From positions 1 through 64,000 of the forward strand of contig NZ_QTUV01000009.1 in the NCBI RefSeq assembly GCF_003435815.1: 64,000 nucleotides of DNA. Direction: 5' to 3'. Below, piece after piece: positions 26,504 to 38,489 of this stretch (position 1 is its first letter; each line of letters begins with the position of its first letter). A program made the translations under genes and the position numbers. The notes under the pieces are model-generated. The model worked only from the letters and a program-made list of their open reading frames with translations. It was not told where the DNA came from and made no database searches. This stretch comes from Dorea sp. AM10-31. GTDB lineage: Bacteria > Bacillota > Clostridia > Lachnospirales > Lachnospiraceae.

Positions 26504-27385
26504 ATGAGATTTGAAACAAAAGATGGCCATATAATAAGTGAACAGACAGTGATATGTGGATATTCAAAGCAGATCGGTGTGTACGGTGTTGCGGCTGTGG
26601 CAAATGCACTGGCAGCAGAAGGTGCAGAGCATATCGGAATCAGTGTACAGATACAGATTCCGGATTATGGATACCAGTCGAGGATTCATGGACTGGAAAA
26701 GTCTATCCGGAAAATCTGCAAAGAAAAAGATCTGGAACTTCTGGAAGTAAAGTCCGGAAAAAGTCCGGTGCTCCGTTTTGCACAGGTTGTCGTAAACGGT
26801 GTAGCTGCTGTCGCTGAGACTAAGATGCGTAAGCCGGAAGCCGGGCAGGCAGTGGTTCTGCTAAAATGGGCAGGAATGGAAGGAATGCTGCGTGTGACAG
26901 AAGAGAAAGAGGAGCAGCTTAAGGAACGATTTTCACCAGCATTTCTTGCGCAGATCAAAAGCTATGCACCGCAGGTATTTTCGATAAAAGAAATGAGAAA
27001 AGCACGCGAAGCAGGAGCATTTGGATTGCGCCAGATCGGAGAAGGCGGTATTCTTGCCGAACTTTACCGGATGGCAAAGGAAGAAGGGCTGGGTCTTGAT
27101 CTGGAACTTCATAACATCAGCCTTTTGCAGGAGACAGTCGAAGTCTGTGAACAGTTCCATCTGAATCCGTATCAGATGACATCAACAGGAAGTTTTCTTG
27201 CGGTAGTATCGGACCAGTCAGCATTTCTGCGTCAGATGGAAGAGGCAGGAATTCCGGTCTCAATGATCGGATATTTTACAGATAACAATGACAAGATTAT
27301 AAGAAATGGAGAGGAAATACGTTACATTGACCGCCCGGCACCGGATGCGGTGTATAGTATTTTCTCAGAGCCAAAAGAAAAATAA
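26504..27385 (+). CDS. AIR synthase-related protein (HypE/PurM/ThiL fold)
   Basis: 293 residues. The C-terminal half has GEGGILAELYRMAKEEGLGLDLEL followed by a MTSTGSFLAVV strand, the pattern of the AIR-synthase C-terminal domain. The N-terminal half is divergent and lacks a clear DD metal/ATP motif, so activity as a normal kinase-like AIR synthase is uncertain. No hyp, pur or thi genes lie nearby, so it is an orphan. Function unknown. Confidence 0.65.
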   Translation: MRFETKDGHIISEQTVICGYSKQIGVYGVAAVANALAAEGAEHIGISVQIQIPDYGYQSRIHGLEKSIRKICKEKDLELLEVKSGKSPVLRFAQVVVNGVAAVAETKMRKPEAGQAVVLLKWAGMEGMLRVTEEKEEQLKERFSPAFLAQIKSYAPQVFSIKEMRKAREAGAFGLRQIGEGGILAELYRMAKEEGLGLDLELHNISLLQETVEVCEQFHLNPYQMTSTGSFLAVVSDQSAFLRQMEEAGIPVSMIGYFTDNNDKIIRNGEEIRYIDRPAPDAVYSIFSEPKEK

Positions 27386-27525
27386 TAGAATGATCTCATA
27401 TAAAGAATTTGCGCTTGTAAATGAAGGTGATGAATCTTTTGTATGGGATCGTTTTTTATTGCTGTAGAAAGTGTATCCATTATATAGTATTATAAAATTA
27501 AGTTATGCAGAAAAGAGGAGAGATT

Positions 27526-28023
27526 ATGTTAAACATTGTATTACATGAGCCGGAGATCCCGGCGAACACAGGAAACATCGGAAGAACCTGCGTGGCAGCA
27601 AATGCAAGGCTGCACCTGATCGAGCCGTTAGGATTCCGTTTGAATGAAAAGAACTTAAAAAGGGCAGGAATGGACTACTGGAAAGATCTGGATGTGACGA
27701 CTTACATTGATTTTAATGATTTTATGGAGAAGAATCCGGGAGCAAAGATCTATATGGCTACAACAAAGGCGCATAAAGTATATACAGACGTGCAGTATGA
27801 GCCGGACTGCTATATCATGTTTGGAAAGGAAAGCGCAGGAATTCCGGAAGAAATATTAGTGAATCATGAGGAGGACTGTATCCGTATTCCGATGCTGGGA
27901 GACATACGCTCGCTGAATTTGGGCAATTCAGTCGCTATCGTGTTATATGAAGCGTTGCGGCAAAATAATTTCCCAGGAATGAATCTGGAAGGACATTTGC
28001 ATCATTTGCACTGGAATGTCTGA
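27526..28023 (+). CDS. trmL: tRNA (cytidine(34)-2'-O)-methyltransferase
   Basis: 165-residue SPOUT methyltransferase modifying the wobble base of tRNA-Leu. Seen: PEIPANTGNIGRTC at the start, FGKESAGIPEEIL, and the knotted SAM site IPMLGDIRSLNLGNSVAIVLYE. ATG 27526 follows AGAGGAGAGATT. Confidence 0.94.
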   Translation: MLNIVLHEPEIPANTGNIGRTCVAANARLHLIEPLGFRLNEKNLKRAGMDYWKDLDVTTYIDFNDFMEKNPGAKIYMATTKAHKVYTDVQYEPDCYIMFGKESAGIPEEILVNHEEDCIRIPMLGDIRSLNLGNSVAIVLYEALRQNNFPGMNLEGHLHHLHWNV

Positions 28024-28102
28024 ATTATTTGAAAAATATATAAAAATTATGTAAATTCCACAACAATAAGCGCGCTTGTTCCTACCTGAATACAAATTAT
28101 TC

Positions 28103-28131
28103 TGGACATTTGATAATTGCGGTATTATAAT
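28103..28131 (+). promoter_or_regulatory. Promoter of the V-ATPase operon
   Basis: TGGACA (28103-28108) and TATAAT (28126-28131) are 17 bp apart; the first gene starts at 28179. Confidence 0.65.
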
Positions 28132-28178
28132 CAAACTTACAACAAAGTTTTAACGGACGCGAGGGAGGTGGTGAAGGA

Positions 28179-28487
28179 ATGGTAGAAGAGACCATTAGAA
28201 CCATTAAGGACACGGAGTGTGAGGCAGATAAGGCCATGAAAGAAGCCGATGCAGCATGTGCCGAGATTCTTGAAAAAGCGGATGCATCTGCAGGGAGGAT
28301 AAAAGAAGAAGCAGAAGCAAAAGCAAAAGAAAATGCGCAGTTCGCAATGAATGAAGCAAAGAAAGCCGGAGAAGAAGCGGTAAAGGACGCACTTCAGAAA
28401 GTAGATGAAGAGATTGTTTCGTTAAAGCGGGAAGCGGGCAGTAAAGAAGCCGAAGCAATAGCAGCAGTTATTGCACAGCTGGTTTGA
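28179..28487 (+). CDS. V-type ATP synthase subunit H (peripheral stalk)
   Basis: 102-residue protein, almost entirely alpha-helical coiled coil rich in Ala, Glu and Lys, as in AhaH/NtpF stalk subunits that pair with subunit E. It opens the nine-gene V-ATPase operon, preceded by GGAGGTGGTGAAGGA. Confidence 0.82.
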   Translation: MVEETIRTIKDTECEADKAMKEADAACAEILEKADASAGRIKEEAEAKAKENAQFAMNEAKKAGEEAVKDALQKVDEEIVSLKREAGSKEAEAIAAVIAQLV

Positions 28488-28530
28488 TCAAGATCTAACC
28501 GGAAAGAAAATGTAAAGGAGGGATAGATCT

Positions 28531-31031
<2,501 letters not shown>

Positions 31032-31053
31032 AACAGGAAGGAGCAAAGAAGCG

Positions 31054-31647
31054 ATGACAGGATTAGAAAAAATAAAAAGTCAGATCCTGGATGAAGCGAA
31101 AGCGGCAGCAGACAGCAAGATTGCAGAAGCAAAGGCAAAAGCGGACGAGATTGTAGCGCAGGCTGAGGCAGATGCTAAGAAGATTTCCGAGACGATTGCC
31201 CACAAATCCGAACTGGATACAGTGAATTACAAAGAGCGTACGGCATCTTCCGTTGATCTGCAGAGAAGAACAAAACTTCTGGCAGCAAAACAGGAGATGA
31301 TCCAGAACGTGCTGGATAAGGCATATCAGTCTCTGGAGTCTATGAATGAGGAAGAGTATTTTGGAGTTTTATTAAAATTACTTGCAAGATATGCATTGCC
31401 GCAGGACGGAGAAATCTTCTTTTCCGCAGGAGATCTCCAGAGAATGTCTGACGACTTTAAAAATGCAGTGGAGAACACTGCGCGGGACAAAGGCGGAAGC
31501 CTTAAGATTTCCGCAGAAGAAAGAAAGATTGAGAATGGATTTGTTCTTGCCTATGGCGGGATAGAAGAGAACTGTACTTTACAGGCAATGTTCGATGAGA
31601 AAAAAGACGAATTGTCTGACAAAGTATACCATATATTATTTGCGTAA
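31054..31647 (+). CDS. ntpE: V-type ATP synthase subunit E (peripheral stalk)
   Basis: 197 residues: an N-terminal Ala/Lys/Glu-rich coiled coil (about 5-95) and a globular C-terminal domain (KISAEERKIENGFVLAYGGIEENCT). It pairs with the H subunit to make the stator stalks. Preceded by GGAAGGAGC. Confidence 0.9.
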   Translation: MTGLEKIKSQILDEAKAAADSKIAEAKAKADEIVAQAEADAKKISETIAHKSELDTVNYKERTASSVDLQRRTKLLAAKQEMIQNVLDKAYQSLESMNEEEYFGVLLKLLARYALPQDGEIFFSAGDLQRMSDDFKNAVENTARDKGGSLKISAEERKIENGFVLAYGGIEENCTLQAMFDEKKDELSDKVYHILFA

Positions 31648-31668
31648 CGCGTGACAGGAGGAAGTAAC

Positions 31669-32637
31669 ATGAGTGAACAGTATACCTACGCGGTTGCGCG
31701 CATACGTGCACTGGAAGTGTCACTGTTTTCAAACAGCACGATCGACCAGCTGATTGCATGCCAGAATTATCATCAGTGCCTGCAGTTCCTGGAAGAGAAG
31801 GGGTGGGGAGGCACAGATACTTCCGGAGATGCAGAGGCGATACTGACCAGAGAGGAAGAGAAGATCTGGGAGGTAGTGAAGGATCTTTCCATTGACATGG
31901 AGAACTTTGCAGTACTTTCCTATCCAAAACTTTTCCATAATCTGAAAGCTGCGATCAAGGAAGTATGCACGGAGGAAAAGAACCGGCACATTTTCTATGA
32001 TGATGTAGCGATTCCGGGGGATGAGATGCTGGAGATCGTAAGAGAGAAAGCGTTTACCAGACTTCCGGACTACATGCAGCATGTGGCAGCGGATGCTTAT
32101 GAGACACTGCTTCATACAAGAGATGGTCAGTTGTGCGACGTGATGATCGACAGAGCAACGCTGGATGCCGTATATGCGGCAGGTAAAGCGTCAAAAGCCC
32201 AGATCATCCGGGATTATGCAGAATCAACGGTTGCAGTTGCAGATATTAAGATTGCAGTGCGATCACAGAAAACCGCGAAATCTATAGACTTTATGAAAAG
32301 GGCAATGGCGGAGTGCGACAGTGTCAGTGTGGATCAGCTTTCCAAAGCGGCACTTTCCGGTAAGGAAGCGCTTCGTGATTATCTGATGGGAACGGCATAT
32401 GCAGAAGGTGCGCAGGCACTTCTGGAATCTCCATCCGCATTTGAACGGTGGTGCGACAACCGGATCATCCAGACGATTAGCCCGCAGAAATATAATGCAT
32501 TTACAATAGGACCGGTAATTGCCTATGTAATTGCAAGACAGAATGAAATAAAAACGGTACGAATCATTCTTTCCGGTAAGCTTAACGACCTGCCGGATGA
32601 TTCTATTCGGGAAAGGGTAAGGGAAATGTATGTATAA
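31669..32637 (+). CDS. ntpC: V-type ATP synthase subunit C
   Basis: 322-residue helical subunit linking the K ring to the central stalk (V-ATPase subunit C/d family; EQYTYAVARIRALEVSLFS at the start and the tail YVIARQNEIKTVRIILSGKLN). ATG 31669 after AGGAGG is preferred to GTG 31651, which lies upstream of that RBS. Confidence 0.92.
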   Translation: MSEQYTYAVARIRALEVSLFSNSTIDQLIACQNYHQCLQFLEEKGWGGTDTSGDAEAILTREEEKIWEVVKDLSIDMENFAVLSYPKLFHNLKAAIKEVCTEEKNRHIFYDDVAIPGDEMLEIVREKAFTRLPDYMQHVAADAYETLLHTRDGQLCDVMIDRATLDAVYAAGKASKAQIIRDYAESTVAVADIKIAVRSQKTAKSIDFMKRAMAECDSVSVDQLSKAALSGKEALRDYLMGTAYAEGAQALLESPSAFERWCDNRIIQTISPQKYNAFTIGPVIAYVIARQNEIKTVRIILSGKLNDLPDDSIRERVREMYV

Positions 32638-32950
32638 GATTGCAGTATTAGGCGATTATGACAGCATCTACGGCTTTGCTACACTGGGGCTTGACACATT
32701 TCCGGTTACTACCCATGAAGAAGCTGCCGAAGAGCTTCACAAACTGGCAACAGGTGGTTACGGAATTATTTATATTACAGAAGCCTGGGCCGATCAGTTA
32801 AAACATGAAATTGCAAGATATCAGGAAGAAATCATCCCGGCGATCATCCAGATTCCTGGCATTGCCGGTAATACGGGAGCAGGAGTCGCGGGCGTTAAGA
32901 AGTCTGTGGAAGTGGCTGTCGGTTCTGATATTCTGTTTTCGCAACAATAA
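32630..32950 (+). CDS. V-type ATP synthase subunit F
   Basis: 106-residue central-stalk subunit with the Rossmann-like start YKIAVLGDYDSIYGFATLGL and conserved IPGI in the C-terminal half. It overlaps the end of the C gene by 8 nt, consistent with translational coupling. Confidence 0.92.
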   Translation: MYKIAVLGDYDSIYGFATLGLDTFPVTTHEEAAEELHKLATGGYGIIYITEAWADQLKHEIARYQEEIIPAIIQIPGIAGNTGAGVAGVKKSVEVAVGSDILFSQQ

Positions 32951-32978
32951 AATAAGAAATGGAGGGTGATTCGTCCAA

Positions 32979-34745
32979 ATGAGTACAGGTACGATTAAAA
33001 AAGTAGCAGGACCGCTGGTCATCGCATCCGGAATGCGAGATGCTAACATGCGTGACGTTGTACGTGTTAGTGAAAAGCGTCTGATTGGAGAGATCATCGA
33101 GATGCACGGTGATGAGGCATCAATTCAGGTATACGAAGAAACATCAGGACTTGGACCGGGAGAACCGGTAGAATCAACAGGGGCACCAATGTCAGTAGAA
33201 CTTGGCCCTGGTCTGATCACAAGCATTTATGATGGTATCCAGCGTCCTCTGGATGATATTATGAAGATTTCGGGAAATAACTTACAGCGTGGTGTTGAAG
33301 TTGCTTCCCTGAAGAGAGACAAGAAATGGGAATTTGTTCCGGTTGCAAAAGTCGGAGAAGAAGTTGGAGCGGGAGATGTGCTCGGTACTGTTCAGGAGAC
33401 AGCAGTTGTTGAGCAGAAGATCATGGTTCCTTATGGAGTAAGCGGAACAGTCAAAGAGATCAAATCCGGTGAATTTACGGTAGAAGAAGTTGTTGCAGTT
33501 CTGGAGACGAAGGACGGAGACAAAGAGCTGACAATGATGCAGAAATGGCCGGTTCGTACAGGACGTCCATATGTGAAGAAACTGCCGCTGGATGCACCGC
33601 TTGTAACAGGACAGCGTGTTGTTGATACATTTTTCCCAATCGCAAAAGGTGGAGTTGCAGCCGTTCCGGGACCTTTCGGAAGCGGTAAGACAGTTATCCA
33701 GCATCAGCTTGCAAAATGGGCAGAAGCTGACATCGTAGTTTACATCGGTTGTGGAGAGCGTGGAAATGAGATGACAGACGTTCTGAATGAGTTCCCGGAA
33801 CTGAAGGATCCGAAGACAGGACGTTCCCTTATGGAAAGAACCGTTCTGATCGCGAACACATCCGATATGCCTTTCGCAGCCCGTGAGGCATCTATTTATA
33901 CAGGTATTACGATTGCAGAGTATTTCCGTGACATGGGATATTCTGTAGCATTGATGGCAGACTCTACATCCCGTTGGGCAGAGGCACTTCGAGAGATGTC
34001 AGGACGTCTGGAAGAGATGCCTGGTGAGGAAGGTTACCCGGCATACTTAGGTTCCCGTCTGGCAGAGTTCTACGAGAGAGCCGGACGTGTAGTTTCCATC
34101 GGTAAAGATGCAAGAGAAGGTTCCCTGTCCGTAATCGGAGCCGTATCTCCTCCGGGTGGTGATACATCAGAGCCGGTATCACAGGCAACCCTTCGTATCG
34201 TTAAGGTATTCTGGGGACTGGATTCCGCACTGGCATATAAGAGACATTTTCCGGCTATTAACTGGCTGACCAGTTATTCGCTGTATCTGGATAATATGAA
34301 AGACTGGTTTAATGAAACCGTTGCTCCGGACTGGATGGATGACCGTCAGAGAATGATGAGCCTTCTGACAGAAGAAGCAGCATTGGAAGAGATTGTACAG
34401 ATGGTAGGTATGGATGCATTGTCTCCGTCTGACCGTCTGAAGATGGAAGCAGCAAGATCTATCCGTGAAGATTTCCTGCATCAGAACTCTTTCCACGAAA
34501 TAGATACTTACACACCACTTCGTAAACAGTATCTGATGATGAAACTGGTTCTTGCATTCTATGATCAGGCTTCAGAAGCTCTGAACAAAGGTGCATCCAT
34601 GAAAGATCTTCTTGTAATGGATGTCAGAGAGAAAATCGGTCGTTATAAATATACATTAGCTGAAAATATTGAGACAGAATATGAGAAGATCATGGATGAA
34701 CTCGGTAAAGAAGTAGCAGGAACGATCGGGAAGGAGGACTTCTAA
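32979..34745 (+). CDS. ntpA: V-type ATP synthase catalytic subunit A
   Basis: 588 residues. Beta-barrel start ([11 protein letters not shown]), the A-specific non-homologous insert (about 110-190), Walker [10 protein letters not shown] at about 231-239, Walker B with [18 protein letters not shown], and the C-terminal helical domain. It hydrolyses or makes ATP in an A3B3 head with the next gene's product. Confidence 0.97.
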   Translation: MSTGTIKKVAGPLVIASGMRDANMRDVVRVSEKRLIGEIIEMHGDEASIQVYEETSGLGPGEPVESTGAPMSVELGPGLITSIYDGIQRPLDDIMKISGNNLQRGVEVASLKRDKKWEFVPVAKVGEEVGAGDVLGTVQETAVVEQKIMVPYGVSGTVKEIKSGEFTVEEVVAVLETKDGDKELTMMQKWPVRTGRPYVKKLPLDAPLVTGQRVVDTFFPIAKGGVAAVPGPFGSGKTVIQHQLAKWAEADIVVYIGCGERGNEMTDVLNEFPELKDPKTGRSLMERTVLIANTSDMPFAAREASIYTGITIAEYFRDMGYSVALMADSTSRWAEALREMSGRLEEMPGEEGYPAYLGSRLAEFYERAGRVVSIGKDAREGSLSVIGAVSPPGGDTSEPVSQATLRIVKVFWGLDSALAYKRHFPAINWLTSYSLYLDNMKDWFNETVAPDWMDDRQRMMSLLTEEAALEEIVQMVGMDALSPSDRLKMEAARSIREDFLHQNSFHEIDTYTPLRKQYLMMKLVLAFYDQASEALNKGASMKDLLVMDVREKIGRYKYTLAENIETEYEKIMDELGKEVAGTIGKEDF

Positions 34746-34747
34746 TT

Positions 34748-36121
34748 ATGCCAAAGGAATATAGAACAATACAGGAAGTTGCCGGACCGCTGATGATGGT
34801 AAAAGGTGTAGAAGGCGTTAAATACGACGAGCTTGGTGAAATCGAACTCGCAAGCGGAGAAAAACGACGCTGTAAAGTACTGGAAGTAGATGGAGATGAC
34901 GTAGTAGTACAGCTCTATGAGAATGCTGCCGGTATTAACTTAAGTAACAGTAAAGTACGTTTCCTCGGACGAAGCATGGAGCTTGGTGTATCTGCGGATA
35001 TGCTGGGACGTGTCTTCGATGGACTGGGACGTCCGATTGATGATGGACCGGAGATTTTGCCGGAGGAAAGAAGAGATATTAATGGTCTGCCTATGAACCC
35101 GGCAGCCCGCGTGTACCCGGAAGAGTTTATCCAGACAGGTGTATCTGCCATTGATGGTCTGAATACATTGGTTCGTGGACAGAAACTGCCAATCTTCTCT
35201 TGTTCCGGTCTGCCACATTCCCAGCTGGCAGCCCAGATTGCAAGACAGGCAAAGGTACGTGGAACAGATGAGAAATTTGCCGTTGTATTTGCTGCAATGG
35301 GTATTACATTCGAAGAGTCTAACTACTTCATCGAGTCATTCAAAGAGACAGGTGCGATTGACAGAACCGTTCTGTTTATCAACCTTGCAAATGACCCGGC
35401 TGTAGAGCGTATCGCAACTCCTCGTATGGCACTGACAGCAGCAGAATATCTGGCATTTGAAAAAGATATGCACGTTCTGGTTATCCTGACAGATATCACG
35501 AACTACGCAGATGCGCTGCGTGAAATTTCCGCAGCGAAGAAAGAGGTACCTGGACGTCGTGGATATCCAGGATATATGTACACAGACCTTGCAACAATGT
35601 ATGAAAGAGCCGGACGTCAGAGAGGTAAAGACGGAAGTATCACTATGATCCCAATCCTGACTATGCCTGAGGATGATAAGACACATCCTATTCCTGATCT
35701 TACCGGATATATCACAGAAGGTCAGGTAATCTTAAGTCGTGAGCTGTATCGTAAAGGATTACAGCCGCCGATTGATGTATTACCGTCTCTTTCCCGTCTG
35801 AAAGATAAAGGTATCGGTGAAGGCAAAACAAGAGCAGACCACTCCAATACGATGAACCAGTTATTTGCTGCGTATTCCCGTGGAAAAGATGCAAAAGAAC
35901 TGATGACAATCTTAGGAGAAGCTGCCTTAACAGAGATTGACCTGAAATATGCAGAATTTGCAGAAGCATTTGAAAAAGAATATGTTTCCCAGGGATATGA
36001 CAACGACAGATCTATTGAGGAGACACTGGAAATTGGCTGGAAATTATTGTCTATGCTGCCAAGAGCAGAGTTGAAACGTATCGACGACAAATTCTTAGAC
36101 CAGTATTATGGAAAGCAATAA
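34748..36121 (+). CDS. ntpB: V-type ATP synthase subunit B
   Basis: 457 residues, paralogous to A but with the degenerate P-loop [14 protein letters not shown], as expected for the non-catalytic subunit. [17 protein letters not shown] and [21 protein letters not shown] are family signatures. Starts 2 nt after the A stop, with GGAAGGAGG. Confidence 0.97.
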   Translation: MPKEYRTIQEVAGPLMMVKGVEGVKYDELGEIELASGEKRRCKVLEVDGDDVVVQLYENAAGINLSNSKVRFLGRSMELGVSADMLGRVFDGLGRPIDDGPEILPEERRDINGLPMNPAARVYPEEFIQTGVSAIDGLNTLVRGQKLPIFSCSGLPHSQLAAQIARQAKVRGTDEKFAVVFAAMGITFEESNYFIESFKETGAIDRTVLFINLANDPAVERIATPRMALTAAEYLAFEKDMHVLVILTDITNYADALREISAAKKEVPGRRGYPGYMYTDLATMYERAGRQRGKDGSITMIPILTMPEDDKTHPIPDLTGYITEGQVILSRELYRKGLQPPIDVLPSLSRLKDKGIGEGKTRADHSNTMNQLFAAYSRGKDAKELMTILGEAALTEIDLKYAEFAEAFEKEYVSQGYDNDRSIEETLEIGWKLLSMLPRAELKRIDDKFLDQYYGKQ

Positions 36122-36149
36122 TCAGGTAATGGAAATAAGGAGGTAGCGA

Positions 36150-36809
36150 ATGGCATCGAAACAGATCACTCCTACCCGGATGGAACTGACCAAGACGAAG
36201 AAGAAGCTTGTTACAGCAAGAAGGGGACATAAGCTCCTGAAAGACAAGCGTGATGAGCTGATGCGTCAGTTTCTGGAGCTGGTAAAGGAGAACATGGCAC
36301 TTCGTCAGAAAGTAGAAGCCGGAATCCTCTCTGCAAATAAGAACTTTGTTATAGCCAAAGCCGGAATGGATGAGGCTACGTTGAATACCGCACTGATGGC
36401 ACCAAAACAGGAAGTAAATCTGGAAGTAGGCAATAAAAATGTTATGAGCGTTGACATTCCTGTGTTCAATACGAAGACAAGGACTGCTGATGCCAATGAT
36501 ATTTATTCTTATGGATTTGCATTTACATCCAGTGATCTGGATGGTGCTGTAAAATCACTGGCGGACATTCTGCCGGATATGTTGAAACTTGCGGAGACAG
36601 AAAAAGCATGCCAGCTTATGGCGGCTGAGATCGAGAAGACAAGACGTCGTGTAAATGCGCTGGAGCATGTGACAATTCCGGAGGCTCAGGAGACAATCAA
36701 ATATATCACGATGAAGCTGGACGAGAACGAGAGAAGCTCTCAGATCCGTCTGATGAAAGTAAAAGATATGATGCTTGAAGAAGCACATCACTACAACGAA
36801 AGAGCTTAG
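36150..36809 (+). CDS. ntpD: V-type ATP synthase subunit D
   Basis: 219-residue central rotor shaft: long N- and C-terminal helices (PTRMELTKTKKKLVTARRGHKLLKDKRDEL and the tail RRVNALEHVTIPE) with a short middle segment. It closes the operon and is followed by a terminator. Confidence 0.95.
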   Translation: MASKQITPTRMELTKTKKKLVTARRGHKLLKDKRDELMRQFLELVKENMALRQKVEAGILSANKNFVIAKAGMDEATLNTALMAPKQEVNLEVGNKNVMSVDIPVFNTKTRTADANDIYSYGFAFTSSDLDGAVKSLADILPDMLKLAETEKACQLMAAEIEKTRRRVNALEHVTIPEAQETIKYITMKLDENERSSQIRLMKVKDMMLEEAHHYNERA

Positions 36810-36813
36810 AATG

Positions 36814-36848
36814 AAAAGGCGATACAAAAGATGTGTCGCCTTTTCGTT
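36814..36848 (+). terminator. Terminator of the V-ATPase operon
   Basis: AAAAGGCGATAC (36814-36825) pairs with GTGTCGCCTTTT (36833-36844). Confidence 0.85.
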
Positions 36849-36907
36849 TCGCGTAGAGAATAAGGCGGAACGGAACATCGGCATCATGGAAAAGGGAAGA
36901 GATACAA

Positions 36908-37831
36908 ATGAATTTGACGGATTTCAAATACATTATTGAAATAGATAAAAGAGGATCGATTTCACAGACTGCAAAAGAGATTTACATTGCGCAGCCAAAC
37001 TTAAGCAAAGCAATTAAAAATGTAGAAACAGAATTTGGCATACAGATTTTTAAACGCTCCTCAAAAGGAGTACAGGCGACAAGAGACGGACAGAATTTTC
37101 TGGAATATGCCAGAAAAGTCATCCGGGATGTTGATGAGCTAAGGGAACATTATGGAAAAGAACGCAGTGAAAAGCTGACACTTCGATTTTGTGTGCCCCG
37201 GGCCAGCTATATTGCGCATGCTTTTGCCGAGTATATCAGCAACCAGGATGACCAGATGGAGATGGATGTGGATTTCCGGGAGACAAGTACGATGACGGCA
37301 ATCGACAGTATCGGTCAGAATGGATATGATCTTGGAATTATACGGTATCAGCGGAGAAAGCAGGAGGATTACCAATCGCTTCTTCAGCTTCGGAATCTGG
37401 AAATGCAGGTGATCAATGAATTTGATTATTTACTTTTGACTTCCGCAGACGGAGAACTTGCAGAAAAGGATTTTCAGTCTCCGGGAGAATTATCGGACGG
37501 AGTAGAAATCTTACATGGAGATTCCAGGCTCCCGAACGGAGAATATATTGAATTTTACCGGGAAGGAAGGGAAGCCTATCATCCGAAAAAGAAAATATAT
37601 ATTTTTGAAAGAGGAAGTCAGTTTGATATTTTAAGAGAAGTGAAGAACAGTTATATGTGGGTATCTCCGCTGCCGGAAAAGATGCTGGAACGGTATCATC
37701 TTGTGCAGAAGGAAGTCGGATTTCTAAGACATAAAATGAGGGATGCACTGATATATAAAAAAGGATATGTGATGAATCAGAAAGAAAAAGAATTTCTTGA
37801 GCATCTGAGAAGGAAAATTGAAGAAATATAA
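36908..37831 (+). CDS. LysR-family transcriptional regulator
   Basis: 307 residues: N-terminal winged helix (1-65; GSISQTAKEIYIAQPNLSKAIKNVETEFG) and a substrate-binding-like effector domain (about 90-295). It lies immediately upstream of hydCBA in the same direction, separated by a hairpin terminator and a promoter whose -35 region is covered by a perfect palindrome of the LysR-compatible type (T-N11-A). Control of the hydrogenase is a plausible guess, not shown. Confidence 0.85.
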   Translation: MNLTDFKYIIEIDKRGSISQTAKEIYIAQPNLSKAIKNVETEFGIQIFKRSSKGVQATRDGQNFLEYARKVIRDVDELREHYGKERSEKLTLRFCVPRASYIAHAFAEYISNQDDQMEMDVDFRETSTMTAIDSIGQNGYDLGIIRYQRRKQEDYQSLLQLRNLEMQVINEFDYLLLTSADGELAEKDFQSPGELSDGVEILHGDSRLPNGEYIEFYREGREAYHPKKKIYIFERGSQFDILREVKNSYMWVSPLPEKMLERYHLVQKEVGFLRHKMRDALIYKKGYVMNQKEKEFLEHLRRKIEEI

Positions 37832-37842
37832 TTGTCTAGAAG

Positions 37843-37876
37843 AAAGAAGGTGTGCCTGAGGGTGCATCTTTTTTTA
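37843..37876 (+). terminator. Terminator after the LysR gene
   Basis: AAGGTGTGCC and GGGTGCATCTT pair imperfectly and are followed by TTTTTTT. Confidence 0.6.
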
Positions 37877-37909
37877 GGATATATAAAATTCTATATGGAA
37901 GACATCGGA

Positions 37910-37947
37910 TATTGATATAAACATATCAATAATTTCTATGATATAAT
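37910..37947 (+). promoter_or_regulatory. Palindromic operator and promoter of the hydrogenase operon
   Basis: A perfect 22-bp palindrome (37910-37931), core TTGATAT-N4-ATATCAA, covers the position of the -35 box for the -10 box TATAAT at 37942-37947. It resembles a Rex operator (TTGTTAA-N4-TTAACAA) in size and outer bases but differs inside, and it also suits a LysR-type protein. Confidence 0.6.
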
Positions 37948-38014
37948 ATACAATAAATTGATAAAAAATAGCCAATATCAGGGAAAAATGAACAAAAAGG
38001 AGGATGAGGATATT

Positions 38015-38488
38015 ATGTTAGATACATCGTATTATGAGAAAGCAGATGAAATCATAGCAAGACACACAAGAGAAGAACGATCATTGATCCCGATTATCCA
38101 GGATATTCAGGAGGAGTACAGATACCTGCCACCGGAACTTCTGACATATGTGGCAAAACAGATCGGGATTACGGAAGCAAAGGCGTACAGCGTGGCAAGT
38201 TTTTATGAGAATTTTTCTTTCGAGCAGAAAGGCAAATATGTCATTAAAGTCTGTGATGGAACAGCCTGTCATGTGAGAAAATCCATTCCGATCCTGGAAC
38301 GTTTGTATAAGGAACTCGGATTAAATGATAAGAAGCATACATCAGACGATCTGTATTTTACTGTGGAGACGGTGTCCTGTCTGGGGGCATGTGGTCTGGC
38401 ACCGGCGATTACAGTAAATGATGTTGTGTATCCTAAGATGTCACCGGAAAAAGTAGTGGATCTGCTGAAAGAGTTGAGAGGAGAATAA
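38015..38488 (+). CDS. hydC: [FeFe] hydrogenase complex subunit HydC (NuoE-like)
   Basis: 157-residue thioredoxin-like [2Fe-2S] protein, NuoE family. The four cluster ligands are CDGTAC (x4) and CLGAC (x3). It carries electrons between the flavin subunit HydB and the hydrogenase. ATG 38015 is preferred because AGGAGG precedes it; earlier in-frame ATG 37988 lies before that RBS. HydB starts 1 nt after its stop. Confidence 0.9.
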   Translation: MLDTSYYEKADEIIARHTREERSLIPIIQDIQEEYRYLPPELLTYVAKQIGITEAKAYSVASFYENFSFEQKGKYVIKVCDGTACHVRKSIPILERLYKELGLNDKKHTSDDLYFTVETVSCLGACGLAPAITVNDVVYPKMSPEKVVDLLKELRGE

Positions 38489-38489
38489 C

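Noticed and set aside
27391-27468. 25-codon frame between the AIR-like gene and trmL
   Set aside because: No RBS and no recognisable features.
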